Part shown: in pieces, positions 21,854 to 29,914 of the stretch | Numbering within the stretch: the first letter of the stretch is position 1 | Layout: each line of letters opens with the position of its first letter | Assembly: GCF_003814815.1 (NCBI RefSeq) | Contig: NZ_RKQQ01000001.1 | Coordinates: 496,001 to 560,000 of the forward strand | Length of the DNA stretch: 64,000 bases | DNA from: Salisediminibacterium halotolerans | Lineage (GTDB): Bacteria; Bacillota; Bacilli; Bacillales; Salisediminibacteriaceae | Reading direction: 5' to 3' | Translations under genes and position numbers: made by a program | The notes under the pieces: model-generated | What the model saw: the letters and a program-made list of their open reading frames with translations, nothing else | The model's database searches: none | Told to the model about the DNA's origin: nothing

Positions 21854-23032
21854 TCACACCTCGATCATGACAGCATCGCCTTGGCCGCCGCCGCTGCATA
21901 TGGCTGCGATCCCGAGTCCGCCGCCGCGGCGTTTTAATTCGTAAGCAAGCGTCAAGATAATCCGCGTTCCGCTCGCGCCGATCGGATGGCCGAGCGCTAC
22001 CGCGCCGCCGTTGACGTTTATTCTCTCTTCAGCAATGCCGGCGATTTGACCGCTTGCTAATGACACAGCCGCAAACGCTTCATTTATTTCAAATAAATCG
22101 ATATCGCCGGCTTTTTTTCCGGTTTTTTTAAGGAGCTTTTCGATCACAAATCCCGGCGTTTTCGGGAAGTTTTCCGGTTCCATCGCCAGTTCAGCATGGC
22201 CGATGACAGCAGCGAGCGGGACGATGTCGCGTTCCGCTGCATAATCTTCGCTCATTAAGAGCATCGCCGCCGCGCCGTCATTAACGCCGGGCGCATTGCC
22301 GGCAGTAATCGTTCCGCCGCTGCCGAAAACCGGCTTTAAGCTTTTCAGCTTCTCAAGCGACGTGTCTTTTCGCGGCGTCTCATCTTGACTGATGACTTTC
22401 GGTTCGCCTTTATGCTGAGGACTGTCGATCGGAACAATTTCTTCGAAAAAGATCCCGTTTTCCGCCGCCTCTCCGGCACGTTCATGACTGCGCAGCGCCC
22501 ATTCGTCCTGCCTGTGCCGAGAGATCGCCAGTTCCTCCGCAACGTTATTGCCGTAATTGCCCATATGAACGCCCGTAAATGTACACGTCAGTCCGTCGTG
22601 AATCATCATGTCATGAAATTTTTGTTCCCCCATCTTAAAACCGAAGCGGGCGCCGTTAACGAAAAAGGGAGCTTGGCTCATCGATTCCATCCCCCCGGCT
22701 ATGACTGCATTTTGTTCACCGCTGCGAATCAACAAGTCGCCTAGCGTCACACTTCTCATCCCGGAAGCGCACACTTTATTCACCGTTTCTGTTTCCACCT
22801 GCCACGGCAACCCGGCTTCATGCATCGCCTGCCGGGACGGAAGCTGGCCTTGTCCGCCTTGCAGGACACTGCCCATCAGTACGTGACCGATTTCTCCCGG
22901 ATCTGTTTTTCCGCGCTCCAAGGCCGCGCGGATTACCTTGCCGCCAAGCTGTGCCGCGGTAAAGTCCGACAAGACGCCGCCGAGCTTGCCGAACGGTGTC
23001 CGTGCACCGCTTACGATAACTGTCCGACTCAT
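21854..23032 (-). CDS. Acetyl-CoA C-acetyltransferase (thiolase)
   Basis: Condenses two acetyl-CoA or cleaves acetoacetyl-CoA. The 392-residue protein has the acylated cysteine Cys88 in NKVCASGMRS, then NEAFAAV, the GHPIGASG histidine, and the C-terminal CSGGGQGDA cysteine. It is the first gene of the six-gene operon that ends with icmF. Upstream lies repeat copy 2, which separates it from fadF; whether the operon has its own promoter in the 170 bases before 23204 is unclear. Confidence 0.93.
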   Translation of the reverse strand: MSRTVIVSGARTPFGKLGGVLSDFTAAQLGGKVIRAALERGKTDPGEIGHVLMGSVLQGGQGQLPSRQAMHEAGLPWQVETETVNKVCASGMRSVTLGDLLIRSGEQNAVIAGGMESMSQAPFFVNGARFGFKMGEQKFHDMMIHDGLTCTFTGVHMGNYGNNVAEELAISRHRQDEWALRSHERAGEAAENGIFFEEIVPIDSPQHKGEPKVISQDETPRKDTSLEKLKSLKPVFGSGGTITAGNAPGVNDGAAAMLLMSEDYAAERDIVPLAAVIGHAELAMEPENFPKTPGFVIEKLLKKTGKKAGDIDLFEINEAFAAVSLASGQIAGIAEERINVNGGAVALGHPIGASGTRIILTLAYELKRRGGGLGIAAICSGGGQGDAVMIEV

Positions 23033-23203
23033 TGTACCCCTCCCGATTTGCTGACGGCTGTCAGTAAATTCACCTTATACAGACACCACCGCCCGGATAT
23101 AAAGCGCTTTCATTTCCAGTTGTCACCATTGTAAAACAGATTTCCCTTCTTGTCGTCAATTTTACAGAGCAAAGCGGTGAAATCTGCTTCTTTTAAGTCA
23201 AAC

Positions 23204-23226
23204 AAGCGGCGGAAATTCCGCCGCTT
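23204..23226 (-). terminator. Terminator-like hairpin, distal copy beside repeat copy 2
   Basis: A 23-base palindrome (GCGGCGGAA/TTCCGCCGC core). An identical 23-base sequence stands at 23493-23515. The two bracket repeat copy 2. Confidence 0.7.
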
Positions 23227-23492
23227 CAGCCTGTAGACAAATTATTATTTTGACGTAAGCCACGCAGCCACTACCCTCCGCTTGCCCCGGGCAAGGACTC
23301 AGCTAGTATTCGGCGGTATGAGACCGCCGAATCCGGATCTTCGTCTCTTGCTTTCCCGGAGGCGTCGGAGGAGTGGATGCGCGGCTTCCTTTATTATGAA
23401 TACACTCGATTCAAAGAAGGAGGAGGACCCAGCATCCCGGCTTTTTCCCGCGGGATAGCGAGACAGGCGAGACCCTGCAGGGCGTCAGCCCG
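23227..23492 (-). repeat. Structured terminator-associated repeat, copy 2 (left end truncated)
   Basis: About 266 bp, read on the minus strand. The left end is missing: after the fadF hairpin the sequence joins the family inside the hairpin I tip at CCGCTTCGGGC. The 127-nt core is at 23259-23385 and closes with GCCGCGCA/TGCGTGGC, containing one G-U pair where other copies have A-U or G-C. The right end carries TTTGTCTACAG. Confidence 0.85.
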
Positions 23493-23515
23493 AAGCGGCG
23501 GAAATTCCGCCGCTT
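23493..23515 (-). terminator. fadF terminator hairpin, proximal copy beside repeat copy 2
   Basis: Identical to the palindrome at 23204-23226, eight bases after the fadF stop. No strong T-run follows, because the repeat sequence joins directly. Confidence 0.65.
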
Positions 23516-23523
23516 GCTTCCTA

Positions 23524-25635
23524 TCAATGAACGGGTTCCAGTGTTTTCGCCGGTTCGATTGAACGTTCGAGAATTTCTGCCACATCCATCGTCGATACGT
23601 CTTCATCGACTTCTTTCGCTTTCGTTCCATCACTCATCATCGTCAGGCAATACGGACAAGCGCTGCCGATCATTGATGATTCCGTTTCAAGCGCTTGTTC
23701 GGTGCGGGCGACGTTCACACGCTGGCCGGTATCTTCTTCCATCCACATCATGCCGCCGCCGGCGCCGCAGCACATGCCGTTTTCACGGTTGCGTTCCATT
23801 TCGATCAAATTCACACCCGGGATCGCTTTAAGAATCTCTCTCGGCGGGTCATAATTGTCGTTATAGCGTCCGAGATAGCAGGAATCGTGATAGGTAATCG
23901 TTTCGTTCACTTCTTTTGTCGGCGTGAGCCGCCCTTCTTTCAACAGATCATACAGCAGTTCCGTATGGTGATACACTTCTGCTTCAAGGCCGAATTCCGG
24001 ATACTCATTTTTAAACGTATTGTACGTGTGCGGATCAATTGTGACGATCTTGTCGACACCGTTTTTCGCAAACTCGGCAATGTTTTCCGCCGCAAGCTCT
24101 TGAAAGAGAAATTCATTGCCGATTCGCCGCGGCGTATCGCCGGAATTTTTCTCTTTATTGCCGAGAATCGCAAATTTCACGCCGGCTTCGTTCAGCAGCT
24201 TGGCAAACGATTGGGCGACTTTAATGCTCCGGTTATCGTATGAGCCCATCGAGCCGACAAAAAAGAGGTATTCAAATTCTTCGCCGCGTTTTTGCAGCTC
24301 TTTAACTGTCGGAGCGTCGATATCTTCGCGGCCGTCACGCCAGTTTTCCCGCTCTTTTCTGTTGATCCCCCACGGGTTGCCTTGTTTTTCAATATTTTGC
24401 ATCGTTCTTTGCGCATCGGGCTCCATTTTGCCTTCCGTTAACACGAGATAACGGCGCAGATCGAGAATCTTATCGACGTGCTCGTTCATGACCGGACATT
24501 GATCTTCACAGTTGCGGCACGTCGTGCAGGCCCAAATCTCTTCTTCGGTAATGACATCGCCGATCAAGTTGACATCATAAGGATTCATCCCAAGCTCATT
24601 TAACTTGTCGACATCTCCTTCTGTCGCCGCGATTTGATTGCCGCGTGTCCCGCTGAACGCATACGCCGGCATCCATGACGACCGCGACGTGATTGCCGCG
24701 CCTTTTTCGGTCAAATGGTCGCGCATTTTGATGATCAAATCCTGCGGCGAAAGCATTTTCCCGGTTACCGAAGCTGGGCACATATTGGTGCAGCGCCCGC
24801 ATTCCACACAGGCATATAAATCGAGCAGCTGTTTTTGATCAAAGTCTTCGATTTCATTTTTGCCGAATTTTTCGGCATCTTCGTTTTCAAAATTAATCGA
24901 TTCGAGCTGGCCGCGCTTATGCGTCGGACCGAGGTATACGTTCGCCGGTCCGGCGATTAAGTGCGCATGCTTCGATTGCGGAATGTACACGAGGAAGACG
25001 AGCAAAAAGAGCAAATGCGCCCACCACATGATGAAAAATCCCGCTGAGGCCGCCGTCGGTCCCATCGCTTGGCTCGCTGCAGCAATGCCGGATGCAATCG
25101 GTTCGGCAACCGTCATTTCCTTGCCGAGCCAGACCATTTCAAACCCTTTTGCAAACAATTTCGACACCATCAGACCGCCGATAAAAATCAAGACAAGCCC
25201 CGCTTTAAAGTTTCGTTTTAAGCGCACGAGCTTCTCCACGTAACGGCGGTGAAAAGCCCACAATACTGCCACCAAAATCATTACGACGACAATTTCCTGG
25301 AAAAACGTAAAGAACGGATAAACCGGGCCGAGCGGCAAATGTCCGCCCGGGCTCAATCCTTTCCAAATGACATCGATCGCGCTGAACTGTACAAGGATAA
25401 ATCCGTAAAACAGCATCACGTGAATAATTCCGCTTTTCTTGTCTTTCAACAGTTTCGACTGGCCGAACACCTTCTCGATTACGGCATCGCGTCGCTCCTT
25501 GCTTGTCAAAATAAATTCCGGTTTATGTCCAAGCTTGATGTATTCCACCCGCGTTTTCACAAGCGCCGCGAACAAATAAACGGCGTAAGCGGTTACAAGA
25601 ATGAACATTAACCAGTTAATGAAAATCGGATCCAT
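23524..25635 (-). CDS. fadF: Membrane iron-sulfur oxidoreductase of fatty-acid oxidation (FadF)
   Basis: A 703-residue protein matching B. subtilis FadF (YwjF), a FadR-regulated membrane Fe-S protein thought to pass electrons from acyl-CoA dehydrogenases/ETF to the quinone pool. The N-terminal 240 residues hold about six membrane segments of NarI type. Two 4Fe-4S motifs follow (CVECGRCTNMCP and CTTCRNCEDQCP), and then two CCG-type domains, including CCGAGGGMMW and a late SACPYC. Start ATG 25635 follows AAAGGAGTGAGG. A perfect FadR-type operator lies upstream at 25704-25721. Confidence 0.9.
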   Translation of the reverse strand: MDPIFINWLMFILVTAYAVYLFAALVKTRVEYIKLGHKPEFILTSKERRDAVIEKVFGQSKLLKDKKSGIIHVMLFYGFILVQFSAIDVIWKGLSPGGHLPLGPVYPFFTFFQEIVVVMILVAVLWAFHRRYVEKLVRLKRNFKAGLVLIFIGGLMVSKLFAKGFEMVWLGKEMTVAEPIASGIAAASQAMGPTAASAGFFIMWWAHLLFLLVFLVYIPQSKHAHLIAGPANVYLGPTHKRGQLESINFENEDAEKFGKNEIEDFDQKQLLDLYACVECGRCTNMCPASVTGKMLSPQDLIIKMRDHLTEKGAAITSRSSWMPAYAFSGTRGNQIAATEGDVDKLNELGMNPYDVNLIGDVITEEEIWACTTCRNCEDQCPVMNEHVDKILDLRRYLVLTEGKMEPDAQRTMQNIEKQGNPWGINRKERENWRDGREDIDAPTVKELQKRGEEFEYLFFVGSMGSYDNRSIKVAQSFAKLLNEAGVKFAILGNKEKNSGDTPRRIGNEFLFQELAAENIAEFAKNGVDKIVTIDPHTYNTFKNEYPEFGLEAEVYHHTELLYDLLKEGRLTPTKEVNETITYHDSCYLGRYNDNYDPPREILKAIPGVNLIEMERNRENGMCCGAGGGMMWMEEDTGQRVNVARTEQALETESSMIGSACPYCLTMMSDGTKAKEVDEDVSTMDVAEILERSIEPAKTLEPVH

Positions 25636-25683
25636 GCCCTCACTCCTTTCAAAATATCATGAACATTTTTTGAATTTTCTCTT

Positions 25684-25721
25684 ATTATAGCACAACTTTT
25701 CTATGAATGAATACTCATTCA
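25684..25721 (-). promoter_or_regulatory. fadF promoter with FadR-type operator
   Basis: TGAATGAATACTCATTCA at 25704-25721 fits the B. subtilis FadR consensus TGAATGANTANTCATTCA. The -10 box TATAAT is at 25684-25689, so the operator covers the -35 region (about 25707-25712). Long-chain acyl-CoA would relieve repression. Confidence 0.85.
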
Positions 25722-25905
25722 TGTTTTTTATTCGCCTTTTTTTGCCAGCTTTACCCTATATATATACATTTAATTCTCAATTGTATTTAATTATTATCAA
25801 TCGTAAATTCCGATCCCAACGGGTTTTCCGCGATAGTCACGCTGGCTAAAAACCCGATAAACATTGATTTCACATTTATTTCACAAGCATATAGGCCAAA
25901 AACCA

Positions 25906-25965
25906 TTGCATTATACCCCCTCATGCATTATAGTAATAAGTGTGATTAGATAATAATAATTATTA
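25906..25965 (+). promoter_or_regulatory. Peroxiredoxin promoter with PerR-like palindrome
   Basis: TTGCAT (25906-25911) and TATAGT (25929-25934) are 17 bases apart. Just after the start site lies the perfect 7-1-7 palindrome TAATAATAATTATTA (25951-25965). It matches 12 of 14 positions of the PerR box TTATAATNATTATAA. The rest of the 349-base gap 25636-25984 holds the fadF control region, AT-rich DNA and a CGGGTTTT/AAAACCCG inverted repeat near 25819-25857. Confidence 0.6.
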
Positions 25966-25984
25966 AGAAAAGGGGTTTTTAAAC

Positions 25985-26653
25985 ATGGACAATTATTCAA
26001 ATGAACAAAACGAACAGCAAGTCGTATCTTTGCCGCGTATCGGAGACAAAGCTCCGTCTTTTGAAGCGGAAACAACACATGGAACACTTCAACTAGAAGA
26101 TTTTGACGGATCATGGGTCGTTCTGTTCTCGCACCCTGCTGATTTCACGCCGGTATGTACGACGGAATTCATCGCTTTTCAAGAAATTCAAGATGATCTG
26201 CGCGAGTTGAACACTGAATTGCTTGGCCTCAGTGTCGACAGCGTACACTCTCATATTGCCTGGGTACGAAATGTCAAAGAAAAAATGGGCGTCGAACTTA
26301 AGTTTCCGATTATTGCCGACCTCAATAAAGATGTCGCGAAAAAATACGGGATGATTATGCCGGGCGAATCCACGACGGAAACGTCTCGCGCAGTGTTCGT
26401 CATTGACGACAAACAAACCGTTCGAGCCGTCATTTATTACCCGCTGTCAACCGGACGCAACATGGCTGAGATCCTCCGCCTCGTCAAAGGGTTGCAGACA
26501 ACAGATGAAAAAGGCGTTGCAACTCCGGCTAACTGGAACCCGGGCGACAAAGCGATCGTTCCGCCGCCAAAAACGCAAGAAGAAGCTGACGAGCGCGTCA
26601 ACAATGACGAATACGAGTGCATCGACTGGTATTTCTGCAAAAAGCATGTATAA
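25985..26653 (+). CDS. Peroxiredoxin, Prx6/archaeal type with C-terminal cysteines
   Basis: Reduces hydrogen peroxide and organic peroxides. The 222-residue protein has the peroxidatic Cys58 in PADFTPVCTTE and the long Prx6-type C-terminal domain. Two further cysteines at 212 and 218, in YECIDWYFCKK, resemble the arrangement of archaeal two-cysteine members in which a C-terminal cysteine resolves the sulfenate. Start ATG 25985 lies in an AAAAGGGG context. Its PerR-like palindrome and the iron-efflux ATPase nearby suggest a peroxide-response role. The electron donor is unknown. Confidence 0.9.
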   Translation: MDNYSNEQNEQQVVSLPRIGDKAPSFEAETTHGTLQLEDFDGSWVVLFSHPADFTPVCTTEFIAFQEIQDDLRELNTELLGLSVDSVHSHIAWVRNVKEKMGVELKFPIIADLNKDVAKKYGMIMPGESTTETSRAVFVIDDKQTVRAVIYYPLSTGRNMAEILRLVKGLQTTDEKGVATPANWNPGDKAIVPPPKTQEEADERVNNDEYECIDWYFCKKHV

Positions 26654-26725
26654 CATGAGGAATTCCGCTTAGCTTGTGAAATTTGAACCGCTCAATCAAT
26701 TTGTTTATTTAGGAGGCCGATCATT

Positions 26726-26956
26726 ATGGCTTGTGTCAACGGCGACGGGAAATTAACCCAATCAGCAAAAGACCTGCTCGAAGCACTTGACGGTGAAAGT
26801 AAAAGCGCAAAGCAGTTAGCCGCAGAAGTCGATATGCCTGTCTTCCAAATTCGCAGTTCGTTACGCGACGCGAATTCGATGGGATTTGTCACATCAGAAG
26901 ACAACGAAGCATATACACTGACTGACGGCGGACGCAAAATGCTGAAACATTCCTAA
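26726..26956 (+). CDS. Small winged-helix-like protein, unknown function
   Basis: A 76-residue protein starting MACVNGDG, preceded by AGGAGG. The predicted pattern is three helices followed by a beta-wing: LTQSAKDLLEAL, SAKQLAAEVD, FQIRSSLRDANSMG, then FVTSEDNEAYTLTDGG. The turn plus LTDGGRKML is typical of MarR/PadR-type wings, but no family could be named. It has one cysteine near the N-terminus. It sits 72 bases after the peroxiredoxin gene with no terminator between, so it may be co-transcribed and could be a redox or metal regulator; that is a guess. Confidence 0.6.
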   Translation: MACVNGDGKLTQSAKDLLEALDGESKSAKQLAAEVDMPVFQIRSSLRDANSMGFVTSEDNEAYTLTDGGRKMLKHS

Positions 26957-26992
26957 GAAATATTCCCATGATAACTTACCCCCCTCAAGAGA

Positions 26993-27024
26993 AACAGGAT
27001 TGGAATATTTATTCCAATCCTGTT
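26993..27024 (+). terminator. Terminator hairpin before repeat copy 3
   Basis: AACAGGATTGGAAT pairs perfectly with ATTCCAATCCTGTT. A diverged but still fully paired version lies at 27345-27376. Confidence 0.8.
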
Positions 27025-27344
27025 AGATTTTTGACAAAGTTATGATAACGTCAGATGTCAACTTGTTTAAAGACCGGATGACGAGGCATCTTCCGGCTTA
27101 TGTCCTGCGGGCGAGCGCCGAGATGCTGGGTCATCCTCTTCGTTTCAAACCGCGCGGTTTCCATATTGTCCTGCAAAGTAAGAAAGCCGCGCAGATCCTC
27201 CTCCGACGCCTCCGGGAAAGCAAGAGACGAAGATCCTTATTCGGCGGTCCGATGCCGCCGAATAATAGCTGAGTCCTTGCCCGGGGCAAGCGGAGGTTAG
27301 CGGCTGCGCGGCTTGCGTCAAAATAATCGTATATCTACAGTCTG
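27025..27344 (+). repeat. Structured terminator-associated repeat, copy 3 (most diverged)
   Basis: About 320 bp between two related terminator hairpins. The left end reads TTAGATTTTTGACAAAG and the right end ATATCTACAGTCTGA. Hairpin I retains GGATGAC and TCATCC with a short tip. The 127-nt core, 27186-27312, closes with a perfect GCCGCGCA/TGCGCGGC stem, a compensated version of the A-U or G-U pairs in other copies. Confidence 0.85.
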
Positions 27345-27376
27345 ACAGGTTTGGAATCTTGATTCCAAACCTGTTT
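27345..27376 (+). terminator. Terminator hairpin after repeat copy 3
   Basis: ACAGGTTTGGAAT pairs with ATTCCAAACCTGT, followed by TTT. Compared with 26993-27024, an A-T pair has become T-A, keeping the stem intact. Confidence 0.75.
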
Positions 27377-27583
27377 TAATGTATATTATTCTGTAAACAT
27401 TTATAGTATAATAAAAGAAACACATATCCCGTTCCAAGTGTATTTTGCTGCTCCCGGTTACCGGTAGCAGCATTTGTGCATTTCAGGGGGAAATGAGGCT
27501 GAAAGTCGTTCTCACTGTCCGTATTAACAAGCAGAGATCAAACCCTGTCACCATCGATCTTTCGTCTAAAGGAGAGGATTATC
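27377..27583 (+). promoter_or_regulatory. Leader region of the P1B-ATPase gene
   Basis: A TATAAT box stands near 27411 with a weak -35. A hairpin GCTGCTcCCGG/CCGGtAGCAGC occupies 27447-27471, then CATTTC/GAAATG. No known riboswitch or PerR/Fur site was recognised. A short open frame here lacks proper ribosome-binding-site spacing. Confidence 0.35.
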
Positions 27584-29497
27584 TTGTTGGAAAAACTGAT
27601 CAAAAACCGCGAACTCGTATTCGCGATAAGCGGCGGCGTATTTCTCGCTGCCGGTTATACAGCCGAAACTTTCTTTGCAGAAACTTTGCCTGAGGCCGCG
27701 CTGATCTTTTATATTTTATCGTATCTGATCGGCGGGTTTTATAAAGCAAAAGAAGGCTATATCGATATTCGCTATAACAAGAAACTCAGTGTCGAAATAT
27801 TGATGATTCTCGCTGCTATCGGCGCCGCTTCGATCGGTTTTTGGAACGAGGGCGCGATTCTTATCTTTATTTTTGCGATGAGCGGTGCGCTGGAAACCTA
27901 CACACTTAATAAAAGTGAACGCGATCTCTCGAAACTGATCGAACTTGCTCCGCTTGAAGCAAACCGCTATATCGGCAGCTCCAATGAGCTCGAAACCGTT
28001 GGTGTTGATGAACTGAAAGCGGGCGACTTCATTTTGATCAAAAACGCAGAACGGGTTCCCGCCGACGGTACGATTATTTCCGGAACGACCGTGATCGATG
28101 AATCGGCGATCACCGGTGAATCTGTCCCGGCAGCGAAAACTGCGAATGCCCCTGTTTACAACGGAACGATGAACGGCAACGGAGCCATTGTCGTACGCGT
28201 TGATAAAGAAAACAAAGATTCGCTTTTTCAAAAAATGATCGCGCTCGTAAACGAAGCAAAACAAAACCGTCCGCCTTCGCAGCAGCTGATCGAAAAAATC
28301 GAAGGCCCTTACGTGATGACTGTGCTGATCGCCGTCGTCTTAATGCTGACTGTACCTCCGGTTGTGTTTGCTTCTCCTTTTGAAGAAACGTTTTATCAAG
28401 CGATGGTGCTGCTTGTCGTCGCCTCGCCATGTGCTGTTGTCGCTTCGGTCATGCCGGCGCTCCTTTCAGCAATTTCAAACGGCGCCCGCCGGGGAGTGCT
28501 CGTAAAAGGCGGAACCTTTTTGGAACAGCTCGGCAAAGCTTCGGCTGCTGCCTTCGATAAAACCGGGACGATCACTCAAGGAACACCGGCCGTGACCGAT
28601 TTTGCCGATTGTACGGCTGACGGCAACGGCAGCGCCCTGCTTGAAGCCGTCGTTGCGATCGAAGCGCAGTCGAATCATCCGCTTGCCCGCGCAATCGTCA
28701 ATTTCGGGGAAAGCCGCGGAATCGAAAAACATAACGGCGTCGATGAAACGGAAGACATTACCGGCCACGGCGTGAAGGCAACGTACCGCGGGCGCGTTTA
28801 CCGCATCGGCAACCTGCAGATGATGGCGAACGTTTTAAACGGCAAAAACACAAACGCCCCCGACCTGCCCGACAGTATCGACAGCCGCCGCAAACAATGG
28901 CAAAGCGAAGGAAAAACCGTCATTTACATCGCTGAAGAACGTTCCGTTGTCGGAGCGCTCGCTTTAAAAGACGAAATACGCCCGGAAGCTAAAAAATTAA
29001 TTGCGAAACTGAATGATCAAGGCGTGAAAACGATCATGATCACCGGCGATCACGAGGCGACAGCTTCAGCGATCGCAAAAGAGTGCGGACTGGACAGCTG
29101 GATTTCCAATTGTCTTCCGGAAGAAAAAGTCGAAGAAGTCAAAGCGCTGCAACAAAAATACGGCAATGTCGTTATGGTCGGCGACGGTGTCAACGATGCT
29201 CCTGCGATCGCCCTGTCGGATGTCGGCATCGCAATGGGATCCGGAACGGATGTAGCGATCGAAACCGCGGATATCGTGCTGATGAAAAACGATCTTGCCC
29301 GGATCACCCATACGTTCCTGTTATCTCGGCGGCTTAACCGGATCGTCATGCAAAACCTGATTTTTTCTATCAGCGTCATTGCTCTCTTAATTACGTACAA
29401 CTTCGCCGGCGATCTCTCGCTTCCGCTCGGCGTCATCGGCCATGAAGGAAGCACGATTCTCGTGATTTTAAACGGGCTCCGCCTTTTGCGCGGCTGA
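27584..29497 (+). CDS. P1B-4-type metal efflux ATPase, PfeT/ZosA-like
   Basis: Exports divalent metal; B. subtilis PfeT (formerly ZosA/YkvW) exports Fe(II) under PerR control. The 637-residue protein lacks an N-terminal heavy-metal domain. It has TGES near 177, the transport motif SPC at 281-283 (instead of CPC), the phosphorylation site DKTGT at 325-329, and HEGST at 620-624. SPC plus HEG-T is the P1B-4 signature for Fe(II) or Co(II). The start is TTG 27584 after AAAGGAGAGG; another TTG follows directly. Peroxiredoxin upstream fits a peroxide/iron role. Confidence 0.87.
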   Translation: MLEKLIKNRELVFAISGGVFLAAGYTAETFFAETLPEAALIFYILSYLIGGFYKAKEGYIDIRYNKKLSVEILMILAAIGAASIGFWNEGAILIFIFAMSGALETYTLNKSERDLSKLIELAPLEANRYIGSSNELETVGVDELKAGDFILIKNAERVPADGTIISGTTVIDESAITGESVPAAKTANAPVYNGTMNGNGAIVVRVDKENKDSLFQKMIALVNEAKQNRPPSQQLIEKIEGPYVMTVLIAVVLMLTVPPVVFASPFEETFYQAMVLLVVASPCAVVASVMPALLSAISNGARRGVLVKGGTFLEQLGKASAAAFDKTGTITQGTPAVTDFADCTADGNGSALLEAVVAIEAQSNHPLARAIVNFGESRGIEKHNGVDETEDITGHGVKATYRGRVYRIGNLQMMANVLNGKNTNAPDLPDSIDSRRKQWQSEGKTVIYIAEERSVVGALALKDEIRPEAKKLIAKLNDQGVKTIMITGDHEATASAIAKECGLDSWISNCLPEEKVEEVKALQQKYGNVVMVGDGVNDAPAIALSDVGIAMGSGTDVAIETADIVLMKNDLARITHTFLLSRRLNRIVMQNLIFSISVIALLITYNFAGDLSLPLGVIGHEGSTILVILNGLRLLRG

Positions 29498-29501
29498 ACG
29501 T

Positions 29502-29547
29502 AAAAAAACCACCGTCCGCCTGTAATAGCGCGGACGGTGGTTTTTTT
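29502..29547. terminator. Bidirectional terminator between the ATPase and xapX genes
   Basis: Seven A, then ACCACCGTCCGC pairing with GCGGACGGTGGT, then seven T. The xapX-like stop codon overlaps its edge. Confidence 0.9.
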
Positions 29548-29716
29548 AACTGAAAAAGTTCGTCGAGACGTAATGAAAGAGCTGGTAACCCAAGTATACG
29601 CCGAAAATCCCCATCACACCTGCGAGCGCCGGCGGAGCCGGGATCGGAAGCTTAATAATACCAAATAAAAAGCCGACAATCGCACCGGCTAACAGTGCTA
29701 ATAATACCTCTTGCAT
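29546..29716 (-). CDS. Small membrane protein, XapX/DUF1427 family
   Basis: A 56-residue protein read directly from the minus strand: ATG 29716, TAA at 29548-29546, with AAGGTGA upstream. It has two short hydrophobic segments, ALLAGAIVGFLFGII (residues 7-21) and ALAGVMGIFGVYLGY (30-44). The conserved LPIPAPP lies between them, the hallmark of the XapX family. Function of the family is not established. It ends inside the terminator shared with the ATPase gene. Confidence 0.85.
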   Translation of the reverse strand: MQEVLLALLAGAIVGFLFGIIKLPIPAPPALAGVMGIFGVYLGYQLFHYVSTNFFS

Positions 29717-29871
29717 GCTTTCACCTTCTTTATAATCAATATATTCGTAACCCTTTACATTGGCAAGATGTCTAACCTCTACACCCTATATCCTACCAGA
29801 AAGAGGTACGTACATCTAGAGGGTTTGGCAAATTTTTTGACAAGGACGAAACGGCCAGGATCAGAGCGATG

Positions 29872-29903
29872 AAAAAGCCTCCGCCGGATCGTTCAGCGAA
29901 GGC
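29872..29903 (-). terminator. Terminator after argS
   Basis: GCCTTCGC pairs with GCGGAGGC (one wobble) and TTTTTC follows on the minus strand. Confidence 0.65.
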
Positions 29904-29914
29904 CGTTTGTTAGT

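Noticed and set aside
23204-23515. Simple tandem terminators without an insertion at fadF
   Set aside because: The 266 bases between the two identical hairpins are a clear member of the six-copy family, so insertion with duplication explains the layout better.
27400-27430. PerR or Fur box upstream of the P1B-ATPase gene
   Set aside because: TTATAGTATAA is a palindrome but does not fit the 7-1-7 pattern of either regulator.
27445-27693. 82-codon frame overlapping the start of the P1B-ATPase gene
   Set aside because: The only purine-rich site is two bases from its best ATG, and most of the frame overlaps the real gene in another frame.
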